From NCBI RefSeq assembly GCF_032337115.1, contig NZ_JAVXZY010000004.1:186001-250000 (forward strand): DNA of 64,000 nt, read 5' to 3'. Below, one piece after another: positions 9,477-16,769 of this stretch. This DNA is from Roseateles_C aquae. GTDB lineage: Bacteria > Pseudomonadota > Gammaproteobacteria > Burkholderiales > Burkholderiaceae_C. Within the stretch, counting starts at the first letter, position 1, and each line of letters starts with the position of its first letter. A program made the translations under genes and the position numbers. Below the pieces are notes generated by a model. That model was not told the DNA's origin and did no database searches. It saw only the letters and a list, made by a program, of their open reading frames with translations.

Positions 9477-12400
9477 TTAGTTAACGGAAAAGTCACGCAG
9501 CTTCGTGGCCTGGCGCGTTGCCACTTCCTTCAACCAGTTCGCTGCGCCTCTCGCCAGCTCGGTCTCGTCAAGACACTCCGCTGAACGTTCGAAGACCTGC
9601 GTCCACTGCACACTCTGCCGTAGCAGTTGCGGAGGAACACTGGCCTTTGCTTGCCGACACAAGGCGACGCTTTCTTCGATTCGCCCTTCAGTGCGCAGCA
9701 ACTCAGCCAGTCGCAAGCGAACCAATGCCTGTGGCCAGCCAATTTCAAAAAGATCTGCCATCTTTGCGCTTGCCTGGACGAGATGAGCCGCCAAAGCTTC
9801 TAACGTTTCCTTTTCAGCGCCATGGTCACCCAGACTCACGAATTGCTGCGCACGCAGCAAGTGAATCTTAGCCACCAGCCTGACTGTATGTAAGCGATCC
9901 ATCGTCTTGGAAAATACTTCCCGACAGGACTTTTCAAGCATGCTGAGCTCGGAAAGTCGCTGCCGCGCCGTCATTGGCTCTATCTCAAGCGACTCCAAGC
10001 GACTGACGAAATGCGTGTCTTGCCAAGACAGCTGATCCGGTTGTGATTCCACCAAGCGTGTGCTCAGCACAACTGCTCGTTTGAGGTGCACGGCCGCCTC
10101 CGCAAAACGCCCCAAATCCTTGTACAAGCGACCTTGCATCAGGTGGGCAATGGCCATGCTGTGCTGCCACTTGAGATCGTTAGGCGCCAGCGCCTGGATC
10201 TCGGCCTCAAGTGCAATCCGCTGCTGGCCAACGCGCAAGGCGTCTACAAACTCCCCACGCCTCTCCTGAGTAGAGACCAACCAGGACAAGGTGTCAGCCA
10301 AGTCCGCCTTTACTGTCAGATCACTAGGTTTGAGTTGCACCGCCTGCCGCTTCAGACTGGCTGAGCGCTGGAATGCCGTCGCGGCCATCATCAGTTCGCC
10401 TCGAGCAAGATCAGTTGAGCCAAGACTGTTGAGAGCGTAAGAAAGCTCCGTCAACGACTCAAACGCGTCTGGTCGCAAGGCTTGCATCCGCTCTGCCGCC
10501 GTCAGGTATTGGCGCAGGGCTTTTGAGGCAGCATCAAAATCACCGATTGAATAGTCCGCCTGTCCGCGCCAAAAGGCGGCGGCACCCAGCACCATCTGAC
10601 GCTCATACTCACTGGCAGCGTCTTTCAATGGGACACTGTTTCCGATCAGACTCAAGGCCTGTTCCGACGCTTCACGCACTCCAGGCAAGTCACCGCGCGC
10701 AAACCGGACTTCACTAATGACATTCAAGGCTTTGCCACGTTGCAGCAGCGCCGCGTTGCTTCCGAAGCCGTCAACGGGCTGCGCTCCCAAATGAGTCAGT
10801 GCCTTGCCCGCCACGCTGTGCAAGAGTTCCAGCCGACCAATCGGCCGCAACTTGTCTGCCAATTCGCCCAATAAGTAGCCCAACAAATCATCAGCTTGCG
10901 CGCTACGCTGCCGGGCCACACCCTCTGCCTGCTGCGCCCGCCAGGCCATGCCGCCGGCCAGCAATGTGAGGCCAGCCAGCGCAGCCACGGCTGCGCCCTT
11001 GAGCCGGCCCGACCACGCGGCGCGACGTTCGCAGCTGTTCAAAAAGGCCAGTTCGGGTTCGGACAGAGCCAGCAATCCCCGCTGGCGTAGCGCCAAAGCA
11101 TCCTGAAGCTGCCGGCCACGCGGCCAGAGGAACTCGGCCGCTCGCGCGCCCTGGGTCCAGCGTTGCACCTGCTGGCGCAGCCGCGCTCTGGCCTGCAGAT
11201 GCTGCCGGTGTTCGGCGATCCATTCGGTCACCCGTGGCCAGCGGCGCAGCAGCGCCTCATGGGCAACACGAAAACCGGGTTCGTCCTGCGCCGCTTCGCT
11301 GCTGCGTTCGCTGACCAGCAGCCGCGCATCGACCAGGGCCTGCACCAGCTCTCGCTCGGCCGGTTCGCGCAGCTCGCTCCACAGCGCGCGACGGCCGCCC
11401 ACCGGGCTGGCTTCATCCTCGCCGACCAGCACCAGCAGCGCCAGCACATGCGGCAGCGCCGCCTGCTGCACCAGCGTGAGGCCGCGGATCAACTGCTCTG
11501 CCTGCTCGGCGATCACGCCTTCCAGGCCACCTGCCCCACCACCCAGCACCTGGTAGGCGGCAAAACTCAACTCACCATGCGGGCTGCGCTGCTGGTAGAG
11601 CTGTTCCAGCGTGTACTGCAGCAGGGGCAGGGCATCGGGGCTGGCTGCCGCAGCATCGCAGAGCAGATCATCCAGGCGCTGATGCGTCGCCGGATCGACA
11701 CCGAAGCTCAGCCCGGCGGCACGCGCCGGCAGGCGCACCATCTGGGCGATCTCGGCCGCGCTAGGCGGCGCCAGATCGAGATGGCCGCCTTGCGCCTTGT
11801 CGCGCATCAGCCAGGCGTGCTCGGCCAGCTGCGGGTAGTAGTCATTGCGGCAGGCCGCCACCACGAGGACGAGGCCGCTTTCAGCCAGTGTCTGCAGCAG
11901 GCGCAGCGCCGCCTCGCGTTGCTGCGCTTCAGCCAGTGGCGAGCGAAACAGCGCTTCGAGCCGGTCCACGAAAAGCAGCACCAGGCCATGCTCGCTGGCT
12001 GCCGTGCCAGCTTCGCCTTGCAAGGCGGCACGCAGCTCGGCCAGCACCGTCTGCGGCGTGTCGCGCAGTGCGCGGGCCAGATCATGGGCGTTGAAGCCAC
12101 ACAGCAATGCCTCGCCCGCTGCTGTTTCCCAATCAAGCAGGGCGGCGGCCAGCCCCAGGGTGAACGCACAGGGCGCCTGGTCAGCTGCGGCCTCGCCGGC
12201 CGGATCACTGCCGAGGTCGGCCAGATCCAGCTGCGTGTCGCTGACGAGCCGCCAGCGACCGTCCAATGCTGCCCGCCGCAAGGCCGGCACCAGCCCGGCG
12301 CTGACCAGCGAGGTCTTGCCCGAGCCGCTGGGGCCCAACACCAGCACCAGGCCGTGCTGACGCTGCAATTGCAGAGCCGCGCAGCGCAGTAGCTCGGCAG

Positions 12401-12845
12401 TGGCCTGCTCGCGGCCAAAGAAGACGGCGGCGTGTTCGCAATCAAAGGCCTGCAGGCCGCGAAACGGCGAACCGCCCTGCCAGGCCCCGCTGCGCGCCTG
12501 GCCGCCCTGGCCGCGTACCGGTGCGATGACGCGGTAGCCGCGCTTGCGTATCGTCTCGATGTAGCGGGGTTCGGTGGCGCTGTCGCCCAGCGCCTTGCGC
12601 AGCAGGGTGATGGCCTTGTGCACCGGATTGTCACCGCTCGGCTCACCTTCGGGCCAGCAGCGCGCCAGCAGCTCCTCGGCGCTGAGCACCTCACCCGGTT
12701 GTGCGCAGAGCGCCACCAGCACGTCGATGATGCGCGGCTCCAGCTGCCGCTGCTGATCGCCACACTCCAGTCGCTTGCTGGTTGGGTCGACCAACCAGTC
12801 GCCCAGCTCAAAGCGATCAGCCCGCGAAACTGCCTCTACTCCCAA
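9477..12845 (-). CDS. Winged-helix / nSTAND NTPase / TM / TPR regulatory protein
   Basis: 1122 residues. Domains in order: an OmpR-type winged helix (about 10-108, ending YIETIRKRGYRV); the motif SPFRGLQAFDCEHAAVFFGRE that opens nSTAND1 NTPases (126-146); Walker A GPSGSGKTS (171-179); Walker B LVLLFVDRLE (289-298); one TM helix (about 617-635); and a helical TPR-like C-terminus to the end. The start is TTG with AGGGAG upstream, and the winged helix begins directly after it. The layout is CadC-like: DNA binding in the cytosol and TPR sensing beyond the membrane, with an NTPase switch inserted. It precedes the 133-aa companion gene. Target promoters are not evident. Confidence 0.9.
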   Translation of the reverse strand: MGVEAVSRADRFELGDWLVDPTSKRLECGDQQRQLEPRIIDVLVALCAQPGEVLSAEELLARCWPEGEPSGDNPVHKAITLLRKALGDSATEPRYIETIRKRGYRVIAPVRGQGGQARSGAWQGGSPFRGLQAFDCEHAAVFFGREQATAELLRCAALQLQRQHGLVLVLGPSGSGKTSLVSAGLVPALRRAALDGRWRLVSDTQLDLADLGSDPAGEAAADQAPCAFTLGLAAALLDWETAAGEALLCGFNAHDLARALRDTPQTVLAELRAALQGEAGTAASEHGLVLLFVDRLEALFRSPLAEAQQREAALRLLQTLAESGLVLVVAACRNDYYPQLAEHAWLMRDKAQGGHLDLAPPSAAEIAQMVRLPARAAGLSFGVDPATHQRLDDLLCDAAAASPDALPLLQYTLEQLYQQRSPHGELSFAAYQVLGGGAGGLEGVIAEQAEQLIRGLTLVQQAALPHVLALLVLVGEDEASPVGGRRALWSELREPAERELVQALVDARLLVSERSSEAAQDEPGFRVAHEALLRRWPRVTEWIAEHRQHLQARARLRQQVQRWTQGARAAEFLWPRGRQLQDALALRQRGLLALSEPELAFLNSCERRAAWSGRLKGAAVAALAGLTLLAGGMAWRAQQAEGVARQRSAQADDLLGYLLGELADKLRPIGRLELLHSVAGKALTHLGAQPVDGFGSNAALLQRGKALNVISEVRFARGDLPGVREASEQALSLIGNSVPLKDAASEYERQMVLGAAAFWRGQADYSIGDFDAASKALRQYLTAAERMQALRPDAFESLTELSYALNSLGSTDLARGELMMAATAFQRSASLKRQAVQLKPSDLTVKADLADTLSWLVSTQERRGEFVDALRVGQQRIALEAEIQALAPNDLKWQHSMAIAHLMQGRLYKDLGRFAEAAVHLKRAVVLSTRLVESQPDQLSWQDTHFVSRLESLEIEPMTARQRLSELSMLEKSCREVFSKTMDRLHTVRLVAKIHLLRAQQFVSLGDHGAEKETLEALAAHLVQASAKMADLFEIGWPQALVRLRLAELLRTEGRIEESVALCRQAKASVPPQLLRQSVQWTQVFERSAECLDETELARGAANWLKEVATRQATKLRDFSVN

Positions 12846-12952
12846 AATTGCTCCCTGCCGCGCCTGTCATCAACCACGCCCTGGTGGCTGCGGAGTCAGA
12901 AAGGTATCAGAAGCCGATGACAGCGGGGGGCAGGTCTTGCCCGGGGGAGACT

Positions 12953-13348
12953 TCACTGGCCGTAGCCGAGATCCTTGGTTTCGACCAGCAGGCCGTTTTC
13001 AAAGCGCAGCGCCTGCATGAACTGCTGGGGGCCGAAGTTGTAGACCCAGTCTTCGATCACGACCGGCACCTGGCGCTCGACCTCGACGCTTTGCTGCACC
13101 GGCGGCCCACCCTTCTCGGGGCGCACCCAGATGGTTTCACGCAGCCGCTGAACCCGGTACTCGGTGCGCTGGTCCAGCGTGGCCGGCGCCCCGCATTTGT
13201 TCAGCACCTCGGCCTTGCGCAGCCCCGGATCAATGACCCAGCTGTTGCAGCGAAAGGCCTGGGCCGGTCCGGACAGAAAAACGCCCAGCAGCACCAGAGG
13301 TGCAGCCAGGCGTGGCAGGAAGAATGAGGGGGTGTCAGCGCTGCGCAT
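12953..13348 (-). CDS. DUF2845 family secreted protein
   Basis: 131 residues from ATG 13348. A signal peptide (about residues 1-31, ending GPAQA) precedes a mature part with two Cys (FRCNSW and NKCGAP). The motifs KAEVLNKCGAP and the C-terminal WVYNFGPQQFMQALRFENG match the DUF2845 family as I know it. Predicted periplasmic; no biochemical function is established. It stands between the nSTAND regulator and rpe with no obvious operon partner. Confidence 0.85.
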   Translation of the reverse strand: MRSADTPSFFLPRLAAPLVLLGVFLSGPAQAFRCNSWVIDPGLRKAEVLNKCGAPATLDQRTEYRVQRLRETIWVRPEKGGPPVQQSVEVERQVPVVIEDWVYNFGPQQFMQALRFENGLLVETKDLGYGQ

Positions 13349-13440
13349 CTGGCCTCAACGCGCTGGCCGCCCTTGCGGCTGACAGCAGCGCCGTCAGAAA
13401 TGAGCACAAGAGTGGCGAAGTAACGCCATCAATCAGGCAT

Positions 13441-13490
13441 ACCTCCCTGTATTCCTCCGTGTCTCCATGTCTCTGTGGTCTATTCCTGCG
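13441..13490. repeat. Interspersed CTCTGTG/CTCCGTG repeat, copy 1
   Basis: The segment is made of short T/C-rich units (CCTCCGTG, TCTCCATG, TCTCTGTGG) just downstream of the rpe stop codon. Related copies occur at 14275-14369 and 40743-40770. Such CTCTGTG units are frequent in intergenic DNA of many bacteria, with no known role. Confidence 0.6.
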
Positions 13491-13499
13491 TTCCCGTGA

Positions 13500-14183
13500 T
13501 CAACGCGCCAACTCGGCCCGCATCGCGTCGATCACCGCCTTGTAGTCCGGCTTGCCGAAGATGGCCGAACCGGCCACAAAGGTGTCGGCGCCGGCATCGG
13601 CGATCTGGCGGATGTTGTCGATCTTGACGCCGCCATCGATCTCCAGGCGAATGTCGCGGCCGCTGGCGTCGATGATCTTGCGAGCCTGTTCCAGCTTCTT
13701 CAGCGCGCTGGGGATGAAGCTCTGGCCGCCAAAGCCGGGGTTGACGCTCATGATCAGCACCAGATCGACCTTGTCGATCACCCACTCCAGCACGTCCAGC
13801 GGCGTGCCCGGGTTGAACACCAGGCCGGCCTGCTTGCCCTCGGCCTTGATCAGCTGCAGCGTGCGGTCGACATGCTTGCTCGCTTCCGGGTGGAAGCTAA
13901 CCAGATCGGCGCCGGCCTTGGCAAAGGCGACGGCCAGGCTGTCGACCGGCTCGACCATCAGATGCACATCGATGGCGGCCGGCGTGCCGTCGGGCTTGAC
14001 GGCATGCTTGCGCAAGGCCTCGCAGACCATGGGGCCGAAGGTCAGATTGGGCACGTAATGGTTGTCCATCACGTCGAAGTGAATCCAGTCGGCGCCGGCG
14101 GCCAGCACATTGCGGACCTCCTCGCCCAGACGGGCAAAGTCGGCGGACAGCAGGCTGGGGGCGATGCGGTATTGGGTGCTCAT
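13500..14183 (-). CDS. rpe: Ribulose-phosphate 3-epimerase
   Basis: 227 residues, full length. It interconverts ribulose 5-phosphate and xylulose 5-phosphate in the pentose phosphate and Calvin pathways. Metal and active-site motifs are present: HFDVMDNHYVPNLTFG (about 34-49), SFHPEAS, MSVNPGFGGQSF and the phosphate-binding EIDGGV. ATG at 14183. CTCTGTG repeats occur on both sides of the gene. No phosphoglycolate phosphatase or trp genes follow in this window, unlike many relatives. Confidence 0.97.
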   Translation of the reverse strand: MSTQYRIAPSLLSADFARLGEEVRNVLAAGADWIHFDVMDNHYVPNLTFGPMVCEALRKHAVKPDGTPAAIDVHLMVEPVDSLAVAFAKAGADLVSFHPEASKHVDRTLQLIKAEGKQAGLVFNPGTPLDVLEWVIDKVDLVLIMSVNPGFGGQSFIPSALKKLEQARKIIDASGRDIRLEIDGGVKIDNIRQIADAGADTFVAGSAIFGKPDYKAVIDAMRAELAR

Positions 14184-14274
14184 GGGGCGGCGCGGCGGCA
14201 GGGGAAAAGCATGATTTTACGAAAGGCTCTTTGCGCGTTGGTTGAAGCTCGGCAACTGACACTTGAAACGCAAG

Positions 14275-14369
14275 CACAGAGGCACGGAGGCACAGAGAAA
14301 AGCGCAGCAAACCATTGTTCCCTCTGTGAATTCCTCTGCGACTCTGTGGCTCTGTGGCTCTGTGGTTTG
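14275..14369. repeat. Interspersed CTCTGTG repeat, inverted pair (copy 2)
   Basis: The left arm (14275-14300, CACAGAGGCACGGAGGCACA...) and right arm (14321-14369, with three consecutive CTCTGTGG units) are imperfect reverse complements around a 20-base spacer, so the region can fold into a long hairpin. It fills the space between the rpe start and the tetR stop. The repeat family is the one seen at 13441 and 40743. Confidence 0.65.
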
Positions 14370-14431
14370 TTTTGGCTGATCAACAGCTAATGCGCAGAGA
14401 GCCTTACGAAAGGCCGCTGGCCGGCCTGAGT

Positions 14432-15061
14432 TCAGCGCCGTGGCTTGGCGTTCGCCACAGGCTGAGCCAGGCCGTCGAAACAGGTCTGCAGCAGCAGTTC
14501 GATGATTTGCTCATCGCTGTACTGCCCCGACAGCCGCAGCATGCCCAGCACGGGATCGCAGGCGCGGGCAAACAGCGTGTAGAGCACCAGCTCGGGCGGC
14601 AGCGCGCTGCGCAGGCTGCCTTGCGCCAAGGCGGCGGTGATCCATGCACCCAGCTCGTCGCTGAGCTGCATCAGCCGGTCCATATAGGCCTTGTCGCTGA
14701 TCAGCGCCTGGCGCAGGCTGGAGTTCTGCGCCGGCAGCGAGGGCATTTCGCCGGCCAGTTGCTGGCGCATCGTCCAGCGTGCCACCGCCTTCAGGCTGTC
14801 CAAGGGGCTCAGGTCTTGCGCACGAATCTGCGCCAACTCGGCCAGCGCGCGATCCAGCACCCGCACCATCGCCGCGGCGGCCAGCGCTTCCTTGGAGTCG
14901 AAATGCTTGTAGAGGCTGGCCTTGGCGATGCCGACATCGGCCACCACCTCGTCCACCGTCATCAGATCGAAGCCTTTTTCGGCGAGCAGGCGGTTGACCG
15001 AAGCCACGATGGCGTCTTCACGCGCCTGCAGCACCTGTTCGCGAAATGAGGGTTTGGCCAT
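14432..15061 (-). CDS. TetR-family transcriptional repressor
   Basis: 209 residues from ATG 15061. The N-terminal HTH (about 32-60: MTVDEVVADVGIAKASLYKHFDSKEAL) is a clear TetR DNA-binding domain, and the remaining helical region is the ligand and dimer domain. It is divergent from a FAS1-domain gene, and the 130-base intergenic region holds a 7-bp inverted repeat (15132-15149) suited to TetR binding. It probably represses itself and the divergent gene; inducer unknown. Confidence 0.93.
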   Translation of the reverse strand: MAKPSFREQVLQAREDAIVASVNRLLAEKGFDLMTVDEVVADVGIAKASLYKHFDSKEALAAAAMVRVLDRALAELAQIRAQDLSPLDSLKAVARWTMRQQLAGEMPSLPAQNSSLRQALISDKAYMDRLMQLSDELGAWITAALAQGSLRSALPPELVLYTLFARACDPVLGMLRLSGQYSDEQIIELLLQTCFDGLAQPVANAKPRR

Positions 15062-15131
15062 GACGCGATTGTAGACAGCGCATCCATAAATTGAACTCTT
15101 TCGTATCAGTAAATACTTTTCAGTTGACTTC

Positions 15132-15149
15132 GTGAACTTATCAGTTCAC
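15132..15149. promoter_or_regulatory. Inverted repeat GTGAACT-N4-AGTTCAC, probable TetR operator
   Basis: Perfect 7-bp arms with a 4-base spacer, between the divergent tetR (start 15061) and FAS1 (start 15190) genes and 40 bases before the latter. Partial copies (TTGAACT near 15091, GTTCACT near 15164) lie on both sides. Operator function is inferred from position and symmetry. Confidence 0.6.
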
Positions 15150-15189
15150 ATTTCAGTCAATGCAGTTCACTATCGCCGCGAGGTGCCCG

Positions 15190-15693
15190 ATGCACGCCTT
15201 GATGAACGCCCTGACGCTCGCCGATCCCCTGACCCCGCCAGGCCAGCCCCACACGGCCACGCTCGAGCTGCCCACGCTGGCCGAGCTGCTGGGGCGCGAT
15301 CCGGCGCTGGCCGAGATGGCCGAGGCCTGGCGCCGCTGCGAGCTGGACGTGCTGCTGCGTTGCAGTGGCCCGTTCACGCTGCTGGCCTTCAGCAATGCGG
15401 ATTTCAGCGGCCTGGCGGCCTGGCAGGGTTTATCGCGCCAACAGCTGTTTGCCGACCGCGACCGCCTCAGCCAGCTGATGCTGCACCATCTGCTGCCCGG
15501 CGCCTGGGCCAGATGCGAACTGCCCTGGGGCGCCGAGCTGCGCAGCGCGGCCGGCCAGACGCTGCGTTTCAGTGCGCTGGGTCAGCTCTGCGATGAGCTG
15601 GGTGGGCAGGCCCTGCAGCAAGGCAGCGACCACATCGCCAGCAACGGCGTGCTGCACCGGCTGGCCCGGCCGCTGTTCATCGCGGTGGCGTGA
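15190..15693 (+). CDS. Fasciclin (FAS1) domain protein, cytoplasmic form
   Basis: 167 residues from ATG 15190, preferred to the ATG at 15160 because GAGGT lies seven bases before it. FAS1 features are LLRCSGPFTLLAFSNADF (about 56-73), the H-box-like LMLHHLLPGAW, the LRSAAGQTLRF strand and the C-terminal SDHIASNGVLHRLARPL. Most bacterial FAS1 proteins are exported adhesion-type proteins; this one has no signal peptide or lipobox. It is divergent from tetR, and its 3' end overlaps tag convergently by 17 bases. Role unknown. Confidence 0.82.
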   Translation: MHALMNALTLADPLTPPGQPHTATLELPTLAELLGRDPALAEMAEAWRRCELDVLLRCSGPFTLLAFSNADFSGLAAWQGLSRQQLFADRDRLSQLMLHHLLPGAWARCELPWGAELRSAAGQTLRFSALGQLCDELGGQALQQGSDHIASNGVLHRLARPLFIAVA

Positions 15694-16324
15694 AGGCCTG
15701 GCGCGCCGCGCGCACCCGCTCGCGCAGCGCACAGCCGGGCGCATGGTCGTTGACCAGGCCCATGGCCTGCATGAAGGCATAGACGGTGGTCGGGCCAACG
15801 AACTTCCAGCCACGCTTGCGCAAGTCCTTGGACAGCGCCTGCGACAGCGCCGACTCGGCGCGCCAGTGCGGATCCGTCCAGGCCGTGTCCTCATAGCGCC
15901 AGAAATACGCGGCCAGCGAGCCCTGCTCGGCGACCAGTTCCAGCGCCCGGCTGGCGTTGTGGATGGCGGCCTCGATCTTGCCGCGGTGGCGCACGATGCC
16001 GGCGTCCTGCAATAGCCGCTCGACATCGGCCTCGCCAAAGCGGGCGACACGATGGAAATCAAAGCCGGCAAAGGCGGCGCGAAAGGCCGGCCGCTTGGCC
16101 AGGATGGTGCGCCAGGACAGACCGCTCTGAAAACCCTCCAGGCAGATCTTCTCGAACAGCCGGATGTCGTCGGCCACCGGAAAACCCCACTCCTCGTCGT
16201 GATATCGACGGTACTCGGCAAAGCCGGGCGACTCGCACCAGCGGCAGCGGGCCAGGCCGTCGTCACCGGTATGCAGGGTCAGGTCTTGCGCCGCGGCAGC
16301 AGCGGGGGTTTGTGATTCAGCCAT
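15677..16324 (-). CDS. tag: DNA-3-methyladenine glycosylase I
   Basis: 215 residues from ATG 16324; the longer frame starts with GTG in non-conserved sequence. Tag removes 3-methyladenine from alkylated DNA. The N-terminal RCRWCESPGFAEYRRYHDEE block holds the zinc Cys and the conserved YHDEEWG; FEKICLEGFQSGLSWRTIL and the C-terminal VNDHAPGC with the second zinc-ligand set are in place. The first about 27 residues are an extra Ala/Gln-rich leader. Convergent overlap of 17 bases with the FAS1 gene. Confidence 0.95.
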   Translation of the reverse strand: MAESQTPAAAAAQDLTLHTGDDGLARCRWCESPGFAEYRRYHDEEWGFPVADDIRLFEKICLEGFQSGLSWRTILAKRPAFRAAFAGFDFHRVARFGEADVERLLQDAGIVRHRGKIEAAIHNASRALELVAEQGSLAAYFWRYEDTAWTDPHWRAESALSQALSKDLRKRGWKFVGPTTVYAFMQAMGLVNDHAPGCALRERVRAARQAFTPPR

Positions 16325-16380
16325 GCTGCCAGCATAGCCGCACACAATCGATACAACACCGAGCGCCTTGCAATCCTAGA

Positions 16381-16764
16381 ATGCCCGCCATGGCACACCC
16401 ACAATTCCGCTGCACGGTCCAGGTGCAAGCGCTGGAAGAACAAACCGATGCGGCGACGGGCGTCTACGCCTACAGCTACACCATCACCATCGAGAACAGC
16501 GGCGACATCGCGGCGCAGCTGGTGGCGCGCGAGTGGCAGATCAGCGATGCCAAGGGCCATGTGCAGCAGGTGCGCGGGCTGGCCGTCGTCGGCCATCAGC
16601 CGCTGCTGCAGCCGGGTGAGAAGTTCCAGTACAGCTCCTGGGCGCAGATCGAATCGAAGCAGGGCAGCATGAAGGGGCGCTATCTCTGCGTCACCGAGGC
16701 CGCCGAGGTCTTCTATGCCGATGTGCCCGAATTCCTGCTGGCCGACAGCGCCAGCCTGCATTGA
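16381..16764 (+). CDS. apaG: ApaG family protein (Co2+/Mg2+ efflux-associated)
   Basis: 127 residues from ATG 16381; ATG 16390 (MAHPQF) is an equally possible start, and neither has a strong ribosome site. The whole chain is the ApaG/F-box-associated fold: YAYSYTITIENSGD, REWQISDAKG and the Gly-rich QPLLQPGEKFQYSSWA. A role in metal homeostasis is genetic and not mechanistic. It ends six bases before the SpecificRecomb ATG, an arrangement common in Burkholderiales. Confidence 0.95.
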   Translation: MPAMAHPQFRCTVQVQALEEQTDAATGVYAYSYTITIENSGDIAAQLVAREWQISDAKGHVQQVRGLAVVGHQPLLQPGEKFQYSSWAQIESKQGSMKGRYLCVTEAAEVFYADVPEFLLADSASLH

Positions 16765-16769
16765 GCACC

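Noticed and set aside
12864..12923. CTGTCATC/GATGACAG 8-bp inverted repeat before the nSTAND regulator
   Set aside because: Arms are short and 44 bases apart; chance occurrence is likely in this much sequence.
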